Shown here: positions 34,386 to 44,100 of the stretch, in pieces
Numbering within the stretch: position 1 is the first letter of the stretch
Layout of the letters: every line of letters begins with the position of its first letter
Assembly: GCA_016647705.1 (NCBI GenBank)
Contig: CM028334.1
Location: forward strand, 4,960,046 to 5,024,045
Reading direction: 5' to 3'
Length of the DNA stretch: 64,000 nucleotides
Source: Eucommia ulmoides
Taxonomy: Eukaryota; Streptophyta; Magnoliopsida; Garryales; Eucommiaceae
Notes under the pieces: generated by a model
The model's database searches: none
What the model saw: only the letters and a program-made list of their open reading frames with translations
Told to the model about the DNA's origin: nothing
Position numbers and translations under genes: made by a program

Positions 34386-34968
34386 GTATTCATCTAAAAC
34401 ACCCTCTTGTTATTTATCGACTTGAATTATCAAGTTGATCGAATGTTTAAATCGAATTACGCCTTGGAAATTATGACTGAAATTTTTAGATTGTTCTTGA
34501 AATCCTTGTTTTTTTATTTTTTAGTCCTCTGTATAAATTTTAAATTTTTTCAGTTAATATCAACTATATCCTGTTGATATCAACTAAATGTTGAATTTGT
34601 ATTTGATATTATAAGTAAAGTTAACTAAAATATTGGAAAAGATTGAAAAATAGTAAGTTGATAAGAAGTAAAAATAATTCGCTCTATAATAGTATAAAAA
34701 ACTAAAAAAAAAAAATAGAGGACTGTATAATAAGAACCCTTTAACGGTCTATCCATTTTCTTCCCAAATATGTTTCATCTTCTTCAGTGCTTTTTTTTTT
34801 TGGTAATCACAAAAAAATTCCAAGAAACAAACAAATAGATCTACATCACACAATCATACATTCCCTTTGATATAAGCCATCATATGTTCTCGTCAGGAAC
34901 ATTTTGGTTTTGGAGAGAGAATCTAGACTTTTTAGAGACAGAGATAGAGGCAATAGAGAGAGGTAGTG

Positions 34969-35001
<33 letters not shown>

Positions 35002-35111
35002 AAGCTTATCTTTTTGCCAGAGGCAGCAACATGAGGCTCAAAATCAACCAAAAAGATAACATGGCCCATGATGTAAGATACTAATTCTCAAAAGATAGAG
35101 AGAAAGAAAGG
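34386..35111 (+). other. Intergenic region and leader of the next gene
   Basis: No coding sequence is accepted. A TG microsatellite followed by an AG run (34976-35002) and an A/G-rich leader lie directly before the ATG at 35112. Confidence 0.4.
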
Positions 35112-35522
35112 ATGGCCATGAAGAAAAAGCCTGAGCCCGAGCCGGACCCGGAGCTTGAAATCCTAAAGGCGGTGGCACAGGCATGGTACGGCCACTCTGG
35201 CGGTTTCCGGCCGACCAGCGAGTTTGATGCCCGCCGGCTAAATTTCAAGAGAAAGCCCACCCGGTTCAAGCTTGAAGCCATGAAAAAAGCCATTGCTTCT
35301 TCCTCTTCTTCTTCTTCAATATCCCAAGAAAACGGCGGCGAACATTGGGATTTCTCGCAATCTCTTTGGGATTCATACGAGATTGTGGCTGTATCCAAAA
35401 AATTAGAAGTCGGGTTAGTTTTAGATCATCATCGGCTCTTAGATGATCCGAGTCGATATGTTAAGAGGTCAAAAGAGAGCAAGAATAGCTTGAGGAACTT
35501 GCTTAATAGGGGCGTCTTCTAG
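35112..35522 (+). CDS. Conserved plant protein of unknown function
   Basis: A 136-residue acidic/basic protein with a Pro-Glu repeat at the N-terminus (PEPEPDPE). Conserved-looking cores are VAQAWYGHSGG, EFDARRLNFKRKPTRFKLEA, a Ser run (residues about 61-68), WDFSQSLWDSYEIVAVSKKL and RSKESKNSLRNLLNR. I recognise the type from plant genomes (unnamed, soluble, no signal peptide or membrane span) but know of no function. The frame ends at TAG 35520-35522. One base out of phase, the next codons read SSRRFNDDDIPH and then stop, which looks like the natural C-terminus, so a +1 base in the G4 run near 35509-35512 is possible. The start ATG is followed by a second ATG two codons later. Confidence 0.75.
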   Translation: MAMKKKPEPEPDPELEILKAVAQAWYGHSGGFRPTSEFDARRLNFKRKPTRFKLEAMKKAIASSSSSSSISQENGGEHWDFSQSLWDSYEIVAVSKKLEVGLVLDHHRLLDDPSRYVKRSKESKNSLRNLLNRGVF

Positions 35523-36068
35523 GAGGTTTAATGATGATGATATTCCCCATTAGAGGAGGATTCTCAATTTTGATCTTTCTTAGAAACTCTTTGAGGCAAA
35601 ATTGTAAATAACGCAAAATTAGAGGGTGGGAAGTGCAAGAAATAACATGTTTCTGTGATGTCCAGATGAATTTCCTTTTAGCTTTTACCACAAAAGTAGG
35701 TGTTCTAAGATCTTGATTCTTACAGCTGCATTATTTTGTTATTTACATGAAAATGGTCTTGATTCTTGTTCAAGTGGACTCTGTTTTCTCGAAAACATAG
35801 TTTCTGAACGTCGTTCTTGTTTGGACAGAGACTGCTGGAAACAGTGTTGAGATGAGCAAAAACCCTTTTTTTACAGATGCGAGCCAAACGGGTACTTAAT
35901 TTCTTACAAATCTTGTATAATTTTTAATATCAACCATTAAATTACACTCAAATACTCCAATTTAAAGAAAGAACAAAAATTAGCAACTTTTGGCTAAAAC
36001 ATAATCTGAAGACAGGTTCTTTTATTTGGACTAATCATCTGATCTTATATGTAGATTTCACCCGTTCA

Positions 36069-36470
36069 TCAGAGTTTAAAGGTCGTCCATTTGCATAGCT
36101 CGAAACCCTTGCGCTTCTGCTGGATGAACTCCTTGAACTCACCTTCACCTTCACGAGCCTCATTTTTCTCATTCTTCTCTTCCACGGGTTTCTTCCCGAA
36201 CTGAACTGTCTTGGGCGTCTCAGGGCTCTGATTCTTGTGGCTCTTTCGATTCCCCTGTTTTTTGGCTTCTTCCTCTTCTTCTTCTTGATGTTGCTCCTCT
36301 GTTTTTTTCTCCTCGTAATTTGCTCTATTATTGAAGGCTTTGAATACGTTAGGGTACTGGGGAATGTTGGGAAAGAAGCTGCGAGACCTCTCGATGCTGG
36401 AAACGTAAGTGTGGTAGTCCTGGGAAGGGTTTTGGCGAGGAGCAAGGTAGGCAGAGCTTCTTGATGACAT
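36069..36470 (-). CDS. Small plant protein of unknown function, paralogue 1
   Basis: A 133-residue hydrophilic protein starting MSSRSSAYLAP. It has a short N-terminal block with SSIERSRSFFPNIPQYPNVF, a central Glu/Gln/Lys-rich stretch (residues about 54-75), the block SPETPKTVQFGKKPVEE and a conserved C-terminus, FIQQKRKGFELCKWTTFKL. No signal peptide, membrane span or known domain. The paralogue at 41003-41404 has the same length, the same ends and a diverged middle, which shows that both ends are under constraint. A TATA box lies about 55 bp upstream. Function unknown. Confidence 0.8.
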   Translation of the reverse strand: MSSRSSAYLAPRQNPSQDYHTYVSSIERSRSFFPNIPQYPNVFKAFNNRANYEEKKTEEQHQEEEEEEAKKQGNRKSHKNQSPETPKTVQFGKKPVEEKNEKNEAREGEGEFKEFIQQKRKGFELCKWTTFKL

Positions 36471-36524
36471 TTTTCAATGATGCTCTGCTCTGTTTCAATT
36501 GGGAGAGGGAAGGAGGGATGGGTG

Positions 36525-36531
36525 TTTTATA
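36525..36531 (-). promoter_or_regulatory. TATA box of paralogue 1
   Basis: CTATAAAACACCC on the minus strand, about 55 bp before the ATG at 36470. The same element sits at the same relative place before paralogue 2 (41457-41463), so it is conserved across the duplication. Confidence 0.6.
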
Positions 36532-36882
36532 GGGCATATAAACTAGCTTCTTTAGCAGGTATTATTCTTACATGATAAGGGTGGGAATGTGATTCTTACT
36601 TTCTTTTCGTCGTGGTATCGAATAATTAATTCACCAATTTGTTCGGGGAGGAATACAAATCGACGCTAGTGAACCGCATCACTCAATGTGCTGCATCATG
36701 AACAATTTGTAGTCTTTGCGTATTTGGTAGCAAGGAATTTTCGGCGGTCGGATTAGAATTAGGAATGAACGTATGTAATTTTTTGTATTTTTATATACAT
36801 TTATTTTTATGGGTAAATTAATGGACAATTCGTAATCTTAAATGAGGTTTTTATTATTTAGTCTTGATTTAAGAGATCATGT

Positions 36883-39230
36883 GGGGAAAAGACTTTTTGT
36901 ATACTTAATTAAGCTTTTAGCCCTTTTGGCAGACAAAATAGGAAGTGAAAAGACATATATGACCCTGAACAACCATAATACATTAATATTGTCTGGTTAA
37001 TGTTCACTCACCTTACTCTAGTGTCTCTCTCTCTAAATTGGGTAGGTCCAAGTTCACTCTATCGCTTCTCTCTCTACCCTAACCCACCTTCTCTCATCTC
37101 TCTCCTCAAGCTTTCTCTCTCTTTTAAGCGGCGTTCTCCGGCGACGACCTACCGGTCGACGAACTCTCGGAAGATTGGGTGGTCGACGATGAGGTAGTGG
37201 CGGCGGGAGTTCATGTGAACAGTGAAGCTTTCTGATTCACAATCCTCACTTTTTTTTTTCTCTCTCTAAACCATGCCCACAACGTTGTGGTTCACTCTCT
37301 CTCTATAGCTTCTCTCTCCCTCTCTCTCTTCTCTCTGTCAGTTGAACGGCCAGCTATAGTGGTCAATGGTGCTGAGGTCACCGGAGACAAAGATGAAGAT
37401 CTTCACGTGAAGGCTGGTCGACAGAGGCACGTAGACGACGTCGACGACGTCCGGATCGTCTATATCTTAGATCTGGCGAAATCATTCCAATCATTCAAAA
37501 CAACAATATCTCAGATCTGTACGATCGTCCCGGCGAAACTGTTTTGGAACCACATCTCAAATCTCAGATTTATGGACGATCGTTTAGAATGGCTGCCGAC
37601 GGTGGTATTATAATGGTGGTTTTTCGGCGGAGTTTTTTATTCGGCAGTGTTGTTCATGGTATTTTTTTTTATTTTCTATTTTTTGGATTTGATGTTCGAT
37701 TCAGCGGTGTTGATATTTGATTCGGCGGTGTTGTTTGGCGGTGGTGATGTTCATTTTCAATTCGGACAACCATCGACCACCACTAGCCAGATCCGACAAC
37801 CACCGCCGACCACCAGCCAGATTAACGTTAATGTTAGTGGTTGTGTGATTTTTGCTCGATTTGTGGTAGAGGTGGATAGGGTGTTCATTTTTTTTACGTT
37901 AACATTAGTAGTTGTGTGATTTTTTTCACATATGTTTTCTAGGACAACGTGAATGTGTTAACGTTAACGCAGAAGTGACCCTTCAAAAATGTGTATTAAC
38001 GTTAACGCAAACACGACCCAAACATACATTCAGGTCTGAATTGGAAATTTTCTTAGGGTCTGTTTGGTTCTTCATTTTTTTTAGGGAATTTTTATATCTG
38101 AATTGGAATTTTTCAGATTTGAATTGGATTTTTATTGTGGCTATGAATGATGGTGGTGGTGGTGGTGGTGGTGGTGGTGGAGGTGGAGGGGGTGTTAATT
38201 TTACGTTAACGTTGGTGTGTTTACGTGATTTTTTTTCCACACATGTTTTCTGGACAACATTAAATGTGTTAACGTTAACACACAGAGAGACAACAAAATG
38301 TATATTAACATTAACGCAAATCGAACCCAAATACACATTCAGCTCAAAAAGAGAATACCATATATGACAGTTAATGTTAACGCACATCAATTTTTAATTT
38401 TTACACACATGTTTTTTGAACAATGTTTGATATGTTAATGTTAACACAAACGAGACTCCCAAAAATGTGTATTTAACGCTAATGTCAGTGTTTTGTTTTT
38501 CACTTTTCACATATGATCTTTTCAGACAACATGAATGTTTTAACGTTAACGTAGAAAGAGCTACCCAAAAAATATGCATTAACATTAATGTCAGTGTTTG
38601 TTTTTATTTTATCACATATGGCTTTCCAAACAACATGAATGCGTTAACGTTAACACAGGTGACCTCAGAAAAAATGTGTATTAACGTTAACGCAAATTCA
38701 ATCTAAACACACATTTAGTTCAAAGGACAAAATACCATATATGGTAGTTAACGTTAACGTGCACAAGACAAAAGTATATAGTATATGATTGGAAGTTAAT
38801 ATAAATATTCAAGTAAAATATGTTAACACATAGAACCCCTAAAAAATAGAATACGTTAACGTTAAAACCCACACCCCGATAGTAAAAAATGCGTTAACGT
38901 TAAATGCAGAGAAACTGATAAAAAAAGATGCGGTAACTTGAAACATACAAAAAAAATATATATATAAAAATGCGTTAACGATAACGTACACAAAAAATGA
39001 GTAACGCACACAAAATGAGTTAATGTTAACGTACTAAAAAATGAGTTAACCCACATAAAAAAAAAAAAAAAACACAAAAAAAATACAAGGGAGATTGTAT
39101 TGCTTAAAAATGAGGACTGAGTTAACGTTAATGTCATGTGTGCATATTTTTGTCTTCTTGCATATAACAAAATGACAAAAATCGTAAATAAACGTTAATA
39201 GAGGGGCCAAAATGAAGGATTTTTTTCTAC
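36883..39230. mobile_element. Probable MULE with a GTTAAC palindrome array
   Basis: A proposed 2.3-kb element between AGATCATGT (36874-36882) and AGATTTTGT (39231-39239), a 9-bp duplication with two mismatches. The left end is GGGGAAAAGACTTTTTG and the reverse-complemented right end is GTAGAAAAAAATCCTTC, only weakly alike. The left half has C/T-rich leader-like sequence (37020-37330) and GC-richer sequence with no recognised protein. The right half is the palindrome array. The boundaries are tentative. It separates the two duplicated gene blocks. Confidence 0.4.
37815..39190. repeat. Array of the palindrome GTTAACGTTAAC
   Basis: About 18 copies of TTAACGTTAACG or one-base variants lie 30-110 bp apart over 1.3 kb. 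They are embedded in longer degenerate units (AAAAATGTGTATTAACGTTA, ACATATG...AACATGAATG). The 12-mer is its own reverse complement. A GGT trinucleotide run at 38154-38185 lies inside. The Gly-rich and Pro-rich reading frames over that run are microsatellite artefacts. Confidence 0.85.
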
Positions 39231-39239
39231 AGATTTTGT

Positions 39240-39650
39240 GGGATCTGAATTCTCAATAACATCTCTATAGAGAACTAAAAAATAAGAACCCCATCTTAAA
39301 TTCATGTTATTTTCAAAATTGTATTCCAAGAGTTTTTGGACTTAATTAGTTGTTCTATAGTTGATTGTAACTAAAAAATTTAGTTAATTTTAACTAAAAT
39401 TATGAACCTTATTTTAGTTTCAAAGACGTGGTGGCAAACGCCAATTGTGGTTTGACAATGCTGTGGCGGTGGTCCACCTTATTACACTAATTAATATTTT
39501 TTTTTTTGTTATAATCAACTAAAGTGGAGAAGTGTAATGAGGTTGATATGTGATCGTAGGATATCAATGAAACTCAAAGAAAAATTATACAAGACCGACA
39601 ATTTCTGTATGGTTCATAATTTTGGGCGGTAAATAAGATATATGTCTAGA
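39240..39650. other. Intergenic, AT-rich
   Basis: No gene recognised. Positions 39340-39410 have repeated TTAGTT/AACTAAA words and nothing more. Confidence 0.4.
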
Positions 39651-39654
39651 AAAT

Positions 39655-40030
39655 TAGTGTGACAGAAATGAAGATGGTACGGTGGATGAGTGGTAATACG
39701 AGAATGATAAAATTAAGAATGAAACTATCAGAGAGAATTTAGGAATAACACATATCCAAAAGAAAATGAGATAATCATTTGCGATGGTTTGATCATGTGC
39801 ATAGAAGACCAACAGAAGCACCATCAGTGAGAAAATGCGATTTAGTTCAAGTGCGGGGTTATTAGAGGGAGAGGTAGGCCTAAGAAGACTTGGGATATGC
39901 TTGTTAGAATTGATTTGATGACATTAAACCTAAATGAGGGAATGATTCTTGATCCATCATTGTGGTGTAAACAAATTCATGTAGTCAATCCTACTTAACT
40001 GTGGGACATAGGCTCAGTTTTTGTATAATC
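39655..40030 (+). pseudogene. RTE-type LINE reverse transcriptase, C-terminal relic
   Basis: Allowing frameshifts, the plus strand reads AEMKMVRWMSGNTR, then HLRWFDHVHRRPTEAP, then RGRPKKTWDMLVRIDL and ends near WCKQIHVVNPT. This order (RWMSG, RWFGHV-RRP, GRPRKTW, W...I...DPT) is the C-terminal tail of plant RTE-clade LINE reverse transcriptases. Several frame breaks and stops make it a dead fragment. No 5' part is visible. Confidence 0.75.
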
Positions 40031-40634
40031 AACTAAAACAATTTAAAAAAATGACTGCAAATTAAATTTAAAAATCATTGGGCGGATTGAAATTTAAACC
40101 ATGAAAAAATATCACCATGTTTTAAGCTTGCTTACTTTACAAAAACACATCAATATTAACTATGCTACTAGAGTTTAAAACGAAAGAGACGTTTTTTCAA
40201 TGCGATTACAACCAATATATGAAATGAAGGAGATGTAGCATGAATGCAACAAAAGGCTCATCTTTCCGATGTCAAAAAGTATTGGAGCCATGAATAAGGC
40301 TATTCTCTGTATACATGGGTAAGGTTGCGTACATTTGATCCTTCCCAAATCACGCAACGACTGGAGCCTTCGCGCACTGCACTAATATAATGCTTGATTA
40401 ACCAATTAAAAGTATAATAAAGGGCGAGAGTTTCGGTTTCTAGATCCATAGAAGGCCAAGCATTTGGCCGTGGCTTTCGAGATGAGATTGTGTATGTCAA
40501 ACATTTAGCCGGTTCCAGTATGGCGTTGTTACTTGCTTGGGCACATCGTTATGACGCTTCAAGATATGCTAAAGGCTCTTGCACAAATCATATGTTACGA
40601 AGTGTTCTGAAGTGGACCACTTGCGCTAAATAAA
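40031..40634. other. Intergenic between LINE relic and gene block 2
   Basis: Two short minus-strand frames (40175-40357 and 40300-40500) are open but lack any family resemblance I can name. A fragment with TETLALYYTFNWL may be an RNase H-like retroelement scrap. I do not annotate a gene. Confidence 0.3.
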
Positions 40635-41002
40635 AAATGATCTTGATTCTTGTTTTAATGGATGGTTTTTGAAAACAGAGTCCGCTCTGTTTAAGTGGAC
40701 TCTGTTTTTTTAAAATTGTTGTTTGGAAGAGACTGCTGGAAGCACTTTTGAGATGATAAAAAATCGCTTTTGTACGTGTGAACCAAACAGGTACTTAATT
40801 TCTTGGCAAATCTTTAATTATGTCAAACACACACAATAAAAAATTACACCGTTGCTTAATTTGTAGCGAAATTCGCTCAAATTTTTCAAGGTAAGACACT
40901 GAAAATAGGCAACTTTTAGCTATTACACAGCCAGCAGTCTGGTGTTCTTATTTAAGTAGTGCACTAACCATATATTCTTATACAATAGTTTTCGCCTGTT
41001 CA

Positions 41003-41404
41003 TCAGACTTTAAAGGTTTCCCATTTGCAGAGCTCGAAATTCTTGTGCTTCTGCTGGATGAATCTGCTGAAATCATCTTCATCTTCATGAGCTTTAATCT
41101 TCTCTTTCTTCTCCTCGACGGGTTTCTTCTCAAAGTGAACTTTCTTGGGCGGTTCAGGACTCTGATTCAGGTGGCTCCGGCGATTCCCCTGTTTTTTGCC
41201 GCCTTCATGTTCTTCTTGATGTTGTTGCTGTTCTGTTTTTTTCTCCTCGTGAATTGCTCTGTTATTGAAGAGTTTGAACACGTTAGGGTAGTGGGGGATG
41301 TCAGTTTGGGCGCTTTCAGACCTCTCGACGCTGGAAACATGAGGGTGGTAGCCTGTGGAAGTGGTGTCCCAGCCTTGGTTGTAGGCAGAGCTTCTTGATG
41401 ACAT
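41003..41404 (-). CDS. Small plant protein of unknown function, paralogue 2
   Basis: A 133-residue protein starting MSSRSSAYNQGW. It shares with paralogue 1 the blocks HVSSVERSES, IPHYPNVFKLFNNRA, EEKKTEQQQHQEE, NQSPEPPKKVHFEKKPVEE and the C-terminus FIQQKHKNFELCKWETFKV. The open frame is undamaged and substitutions between the two copies are largely conservative, so both are probably expressed genes. No domain known to me. Function unknown. Confidence 0.8.
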   Translation of the reverse strand: MSSRSSAYNQGWDTTSTGYHPHVSSVERSESAQTDIPHYPNVFKLFNNRAIHEEKKTEQQQHQEEHEGGKKQGNRRSHLNQSPEPPKKVHFEKKPVEEKKEKIKAHEDEDDFSRFIQQKHKNFELCKWETFKV

Positions 41405-41456
41405 TGTTCAGTGATGCTCTGCTCTACTGTGTTTTTTTCCCCGTTTCAATTGGGGA

Positions 41457-41463
41457 TTTTATA
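41457..41463 (-). promoter_or_regulatory. TATA box of paralogue 2
   Basis: CTATAAAATCCCC on the minus strand, about 55 bp upstream of the ATG at 41404. It is the counterpart of the element at 36525. Confidence 0.6.
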
Positions 41464-41699
41464 GGCATATAAATTAGCTTTTTTTGGCTGATATTATTCT
41501 TAAATGATAAGGGTTGGAATATGATTCTTACAACCTTTTTGTCACGTCAATTAGTGTGAAATTGTAGCTTGGAATTGAAAAAAGAAATATGTAAAAGTTT
41601 TAAATTTATATATATATATTCGTTTTAAATTCTAATTTTGTGGCTTCTACTCCGTAGATCTAAAGCTTCTAGTCCTCAAAGTTTTTTTTTTTTTTTTTA

Positions 41700-42940
41700 C
41701 CATGATTATTGTATTGTTACGTGTAAGAATAAAATTCATGTGAAAAGTGTCATCGAGGATGATTTGGGTAGGGCTCACGTGTTAGGCACGTGAGACTAAA
41801 CTTAACTTCATAACCAGGGTATCTAGCCAATGTCCCTTGGATAAAACTGGGAATAATGTTCATAACTGACTACGATCATCTCCAGCATGACCAAGAAGGA
41901 TCATCCTCGGGGCATGGTCCAAGACGTCCTCATGCTTAGGAATGGTTACACCATGCTCGGGATCATTATGATATCCTGCCATATATGAAAAGGGCGATTA
42001 AGTCTCATGAATAACGGTCCATTACTCTCATTCCACGAGGCATTAATGGGTATTGCTCGAGATTTATGGAAAATTTATTAAACAAGTTTTCATTTCCTAT
42101 AAATACTACAATGGTGGTCTAGATAAGGTATGTTCATTTTCTTAGCTTACATCTACTAATTTTTCGCCAGAACGCTACTTATTCTCAAACAGAAGATGCA
42201 ACACCGCCGATTCACCCGTGATGAATTGTTTTGCAGAAAACCTAGAGGTAGAGGAAAATCATATTTTGAATTGCAAGTCAATCATATATGACGTGTCATT
42301 TTTTTGACATCATCAGATTGACACTATCTGTGGAAAACAGTTAACTATTTCTCATTATCTGAGAGGTTACATGGTGGCTTTGAGGTTCAGAATCACAACC
42401 AATACCCAAGAGAATGAAAGACAACTCATTCCAACGAGATATTGGGACCGACCTGTCTGAACAAATCTCCTTCGCTGATATTAGAGTTGATAAGAGAGGT
42501 GTGTGACCTCTCTTAGAATGTGCCCGATGAGAACATCGTTGGGAGGAAGATCTACAAAGAGAATGAAAAAATCTCCGACGTGAATTGGAACGACTCTATA
42601 GAGAAAGGAAGGAGCTCCATCGAGCAAGATAGCAAGTCTTCATTCTAGACTTGGTTCTACCGTGCAACCTGCTTGGTCCTTATAGAAGAGGAATGAATTG
42701 CCTGCCCAAACCTTATAAAGGAAGAACGAATTGCCTGCCCGAACAAACTCCAACCAACGCTTGAGCAAGCGGAAAGTCGACGAATCAAGCTACATTGAAT
42801 TTGGTTGGGATGAAACCAGGTACAAGAATAAAAGAAGTGACCAAGAAAGGGGAGGGTTTGATAAGCAGTCTGGGAGGCCAAAATTCTCTTTTCGTTACTC
42901 AAATTCGACTTCTCTAAATGTTCTATTGTTACTGTTAACT
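41700..42940 (+). mobile_element. LTR-retrotransposon 5' relic (LTR, leader, gag start)
   Basis: A promoter-like CTATAAATACTAC at 42098-42110 lies in LTR-like sequence. At 42318-42340 there is a decayed match to the leader/primer-binding sequence of Tat-lineage Ty3/gypsy elements (TTGACACTATCTGTGG, compared with TTGGCGCCGTCTGTGG). The following DNA to 42650 has broken Arg/Glu-rich gag-like frames. PIF element P3 starts directly after it at 42945. The LTR limits are not defined. Confidence 0.45.
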
Positions 42941-42944
42941 CTAA

Positions 42945-44097
42945 GGTTGTGTTAGTGTAAGAGATTTGACAAATACAACAGATTTATAAATGATGGGATT
43001 TCAAAATCTTGAATTTTGAAAGTCCATCACTTACAAATTCCTTATGTAGATAATTATTTTAACTGAAGTATTTAATCGTATAATTTTACAATTTTTTTGT
43101 TTGGATAGGTAAAATATTTGTAAACGAAAATTACAAATCCATTGATTTTTAAGCTTATATAAATATTCACAACATGCTAATACAATTCATATTATATTTT
43201 TGCCCACTGCTTGGTTTCAAAACCTCAAAGACATGGGAAGAAACCGGAGAAAAATCCCGAAGAAGAAGAATCAACCGATGCCACCACCTCGGGTCGCGGA
43301 AGAGTCACCACTCTCCGATGATCTCCGGGCTGAAGATCTCGAAAGCGAGTTCTTCTCCACCAAATTGTCCCATCCAACCCTGAATATGTCAGGTTAGATT
43401 CTATGGACCTGCCTAGAGTCATCACACAAAGGAATGCCAGTTGAAGCGCAGACTCTTCTCAGGCGAGGTGGTCCCCCTTTTCTTTGGTAGGGGTGAGTTT
43501 GAAGTCTAATTCAAGGGGAATCAGGAGGATTCAGAGTCAGACAGAGCAGAGACGAAGAAGAAGACAAAATTAGAAGACAAACCTAGAAATTAGAAAAACA
43601 AACCTAGATCTAGCTATAAATTAAAATAAACTTAGATCTAGCTAAAAATTGAAACAAACAAACTTAGATCTACATGAAATTGGGCAAGAAACATGGAGAA
43701 CAAATGAAAACGAACTCGAATAATGAAGAAGACGGTGACGGCGATGAAGAACGTTGGACGACAGCGGCGAAGAAGAACGATGGACGGCAGCGACGAAGAA
43801 GAACGATGGACGGCAACGAAGAAGTCTGAAGACGGCAGTGAAGAAGACCCAACCTCTGGAGCGGAGACGCTATCGAGGACAAAGCGGTTGATTTTGTGAA
43901 ATACCTCATTCGATGGATTTACATATGACACCTAAAACAAAATGATTTGGAAATAACTCTTTTTACCCTATTTTTTAGATAAAAATATTTTATAAATTCC
44001 TCCTCAAATACCCAGATAAGAGATTTGTCAAAAAAGAATTTTGAAATCTCTTAAACAAATTAAATCACTCTCTCAAATCCCTTACCCAAATACAACC
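42945..44097. mobile_element. PIF/Harbinger non-autonomous element P3 (TSD TAA)
   Basis: TAA at 42942-42944 and 44098-44100 flanks it. The left end is GGTTGTGTTAGTGTAAGAG and the reverse-complemented right end is GGTTGTATTTGGGTAAGG. It is related to P1 by its ends and by the CAAAATCTTGAATTTTGAAA subterminal stretch. Internally it holds a coding-like segment at 43225-43400 (product includes MGRNRRKIPKKKNQP; family unknown) and a 27-bp tandem repeat built on GAAGAAGAACGATGGACGGC at 43740-43820. Confidence 0.8.
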
Positions 44098-44100
44098 TAA

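Larger units (their letters stand above)
35748..36606 (-). repeat. Duplicated gene block, copy 1
   Basis: Matches 40635-41537 over the gene, its 3' flank (shared TGGACTCTGTTTT, GAGACTGCTGGAA, ACGGGTACTTAATTTCTT-like words) and its promoter up to CATGATAAGGG. The blocks lie in the same orientation, about 4.9 kb apart. Three unrelated transposon relics now separate them. Confidence 0.75.
40635..41537 (-). repeat. Duplicated gene block, copy 2
   Basis: See copy 1 at 35748-36606. The 3' flank here carries an extra short repeat of the AAGTGGACTCTGTTTT word (40680-40715). Confidence 0.75.

Noticed and set aside
37287-37613. A 108-codon frame in the GTTAAC element
   Set aside because: Starts in a CT-rich leader-like tract; no domain, and likely random openness in GC-richer DNA.
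37983-38390. Frames with poly-Gly or poly-Pro and repeated LTLT or VNVN
   Set aside because: Direct translations of the GGT microsatellite and the GTTAACGTTAAC array.
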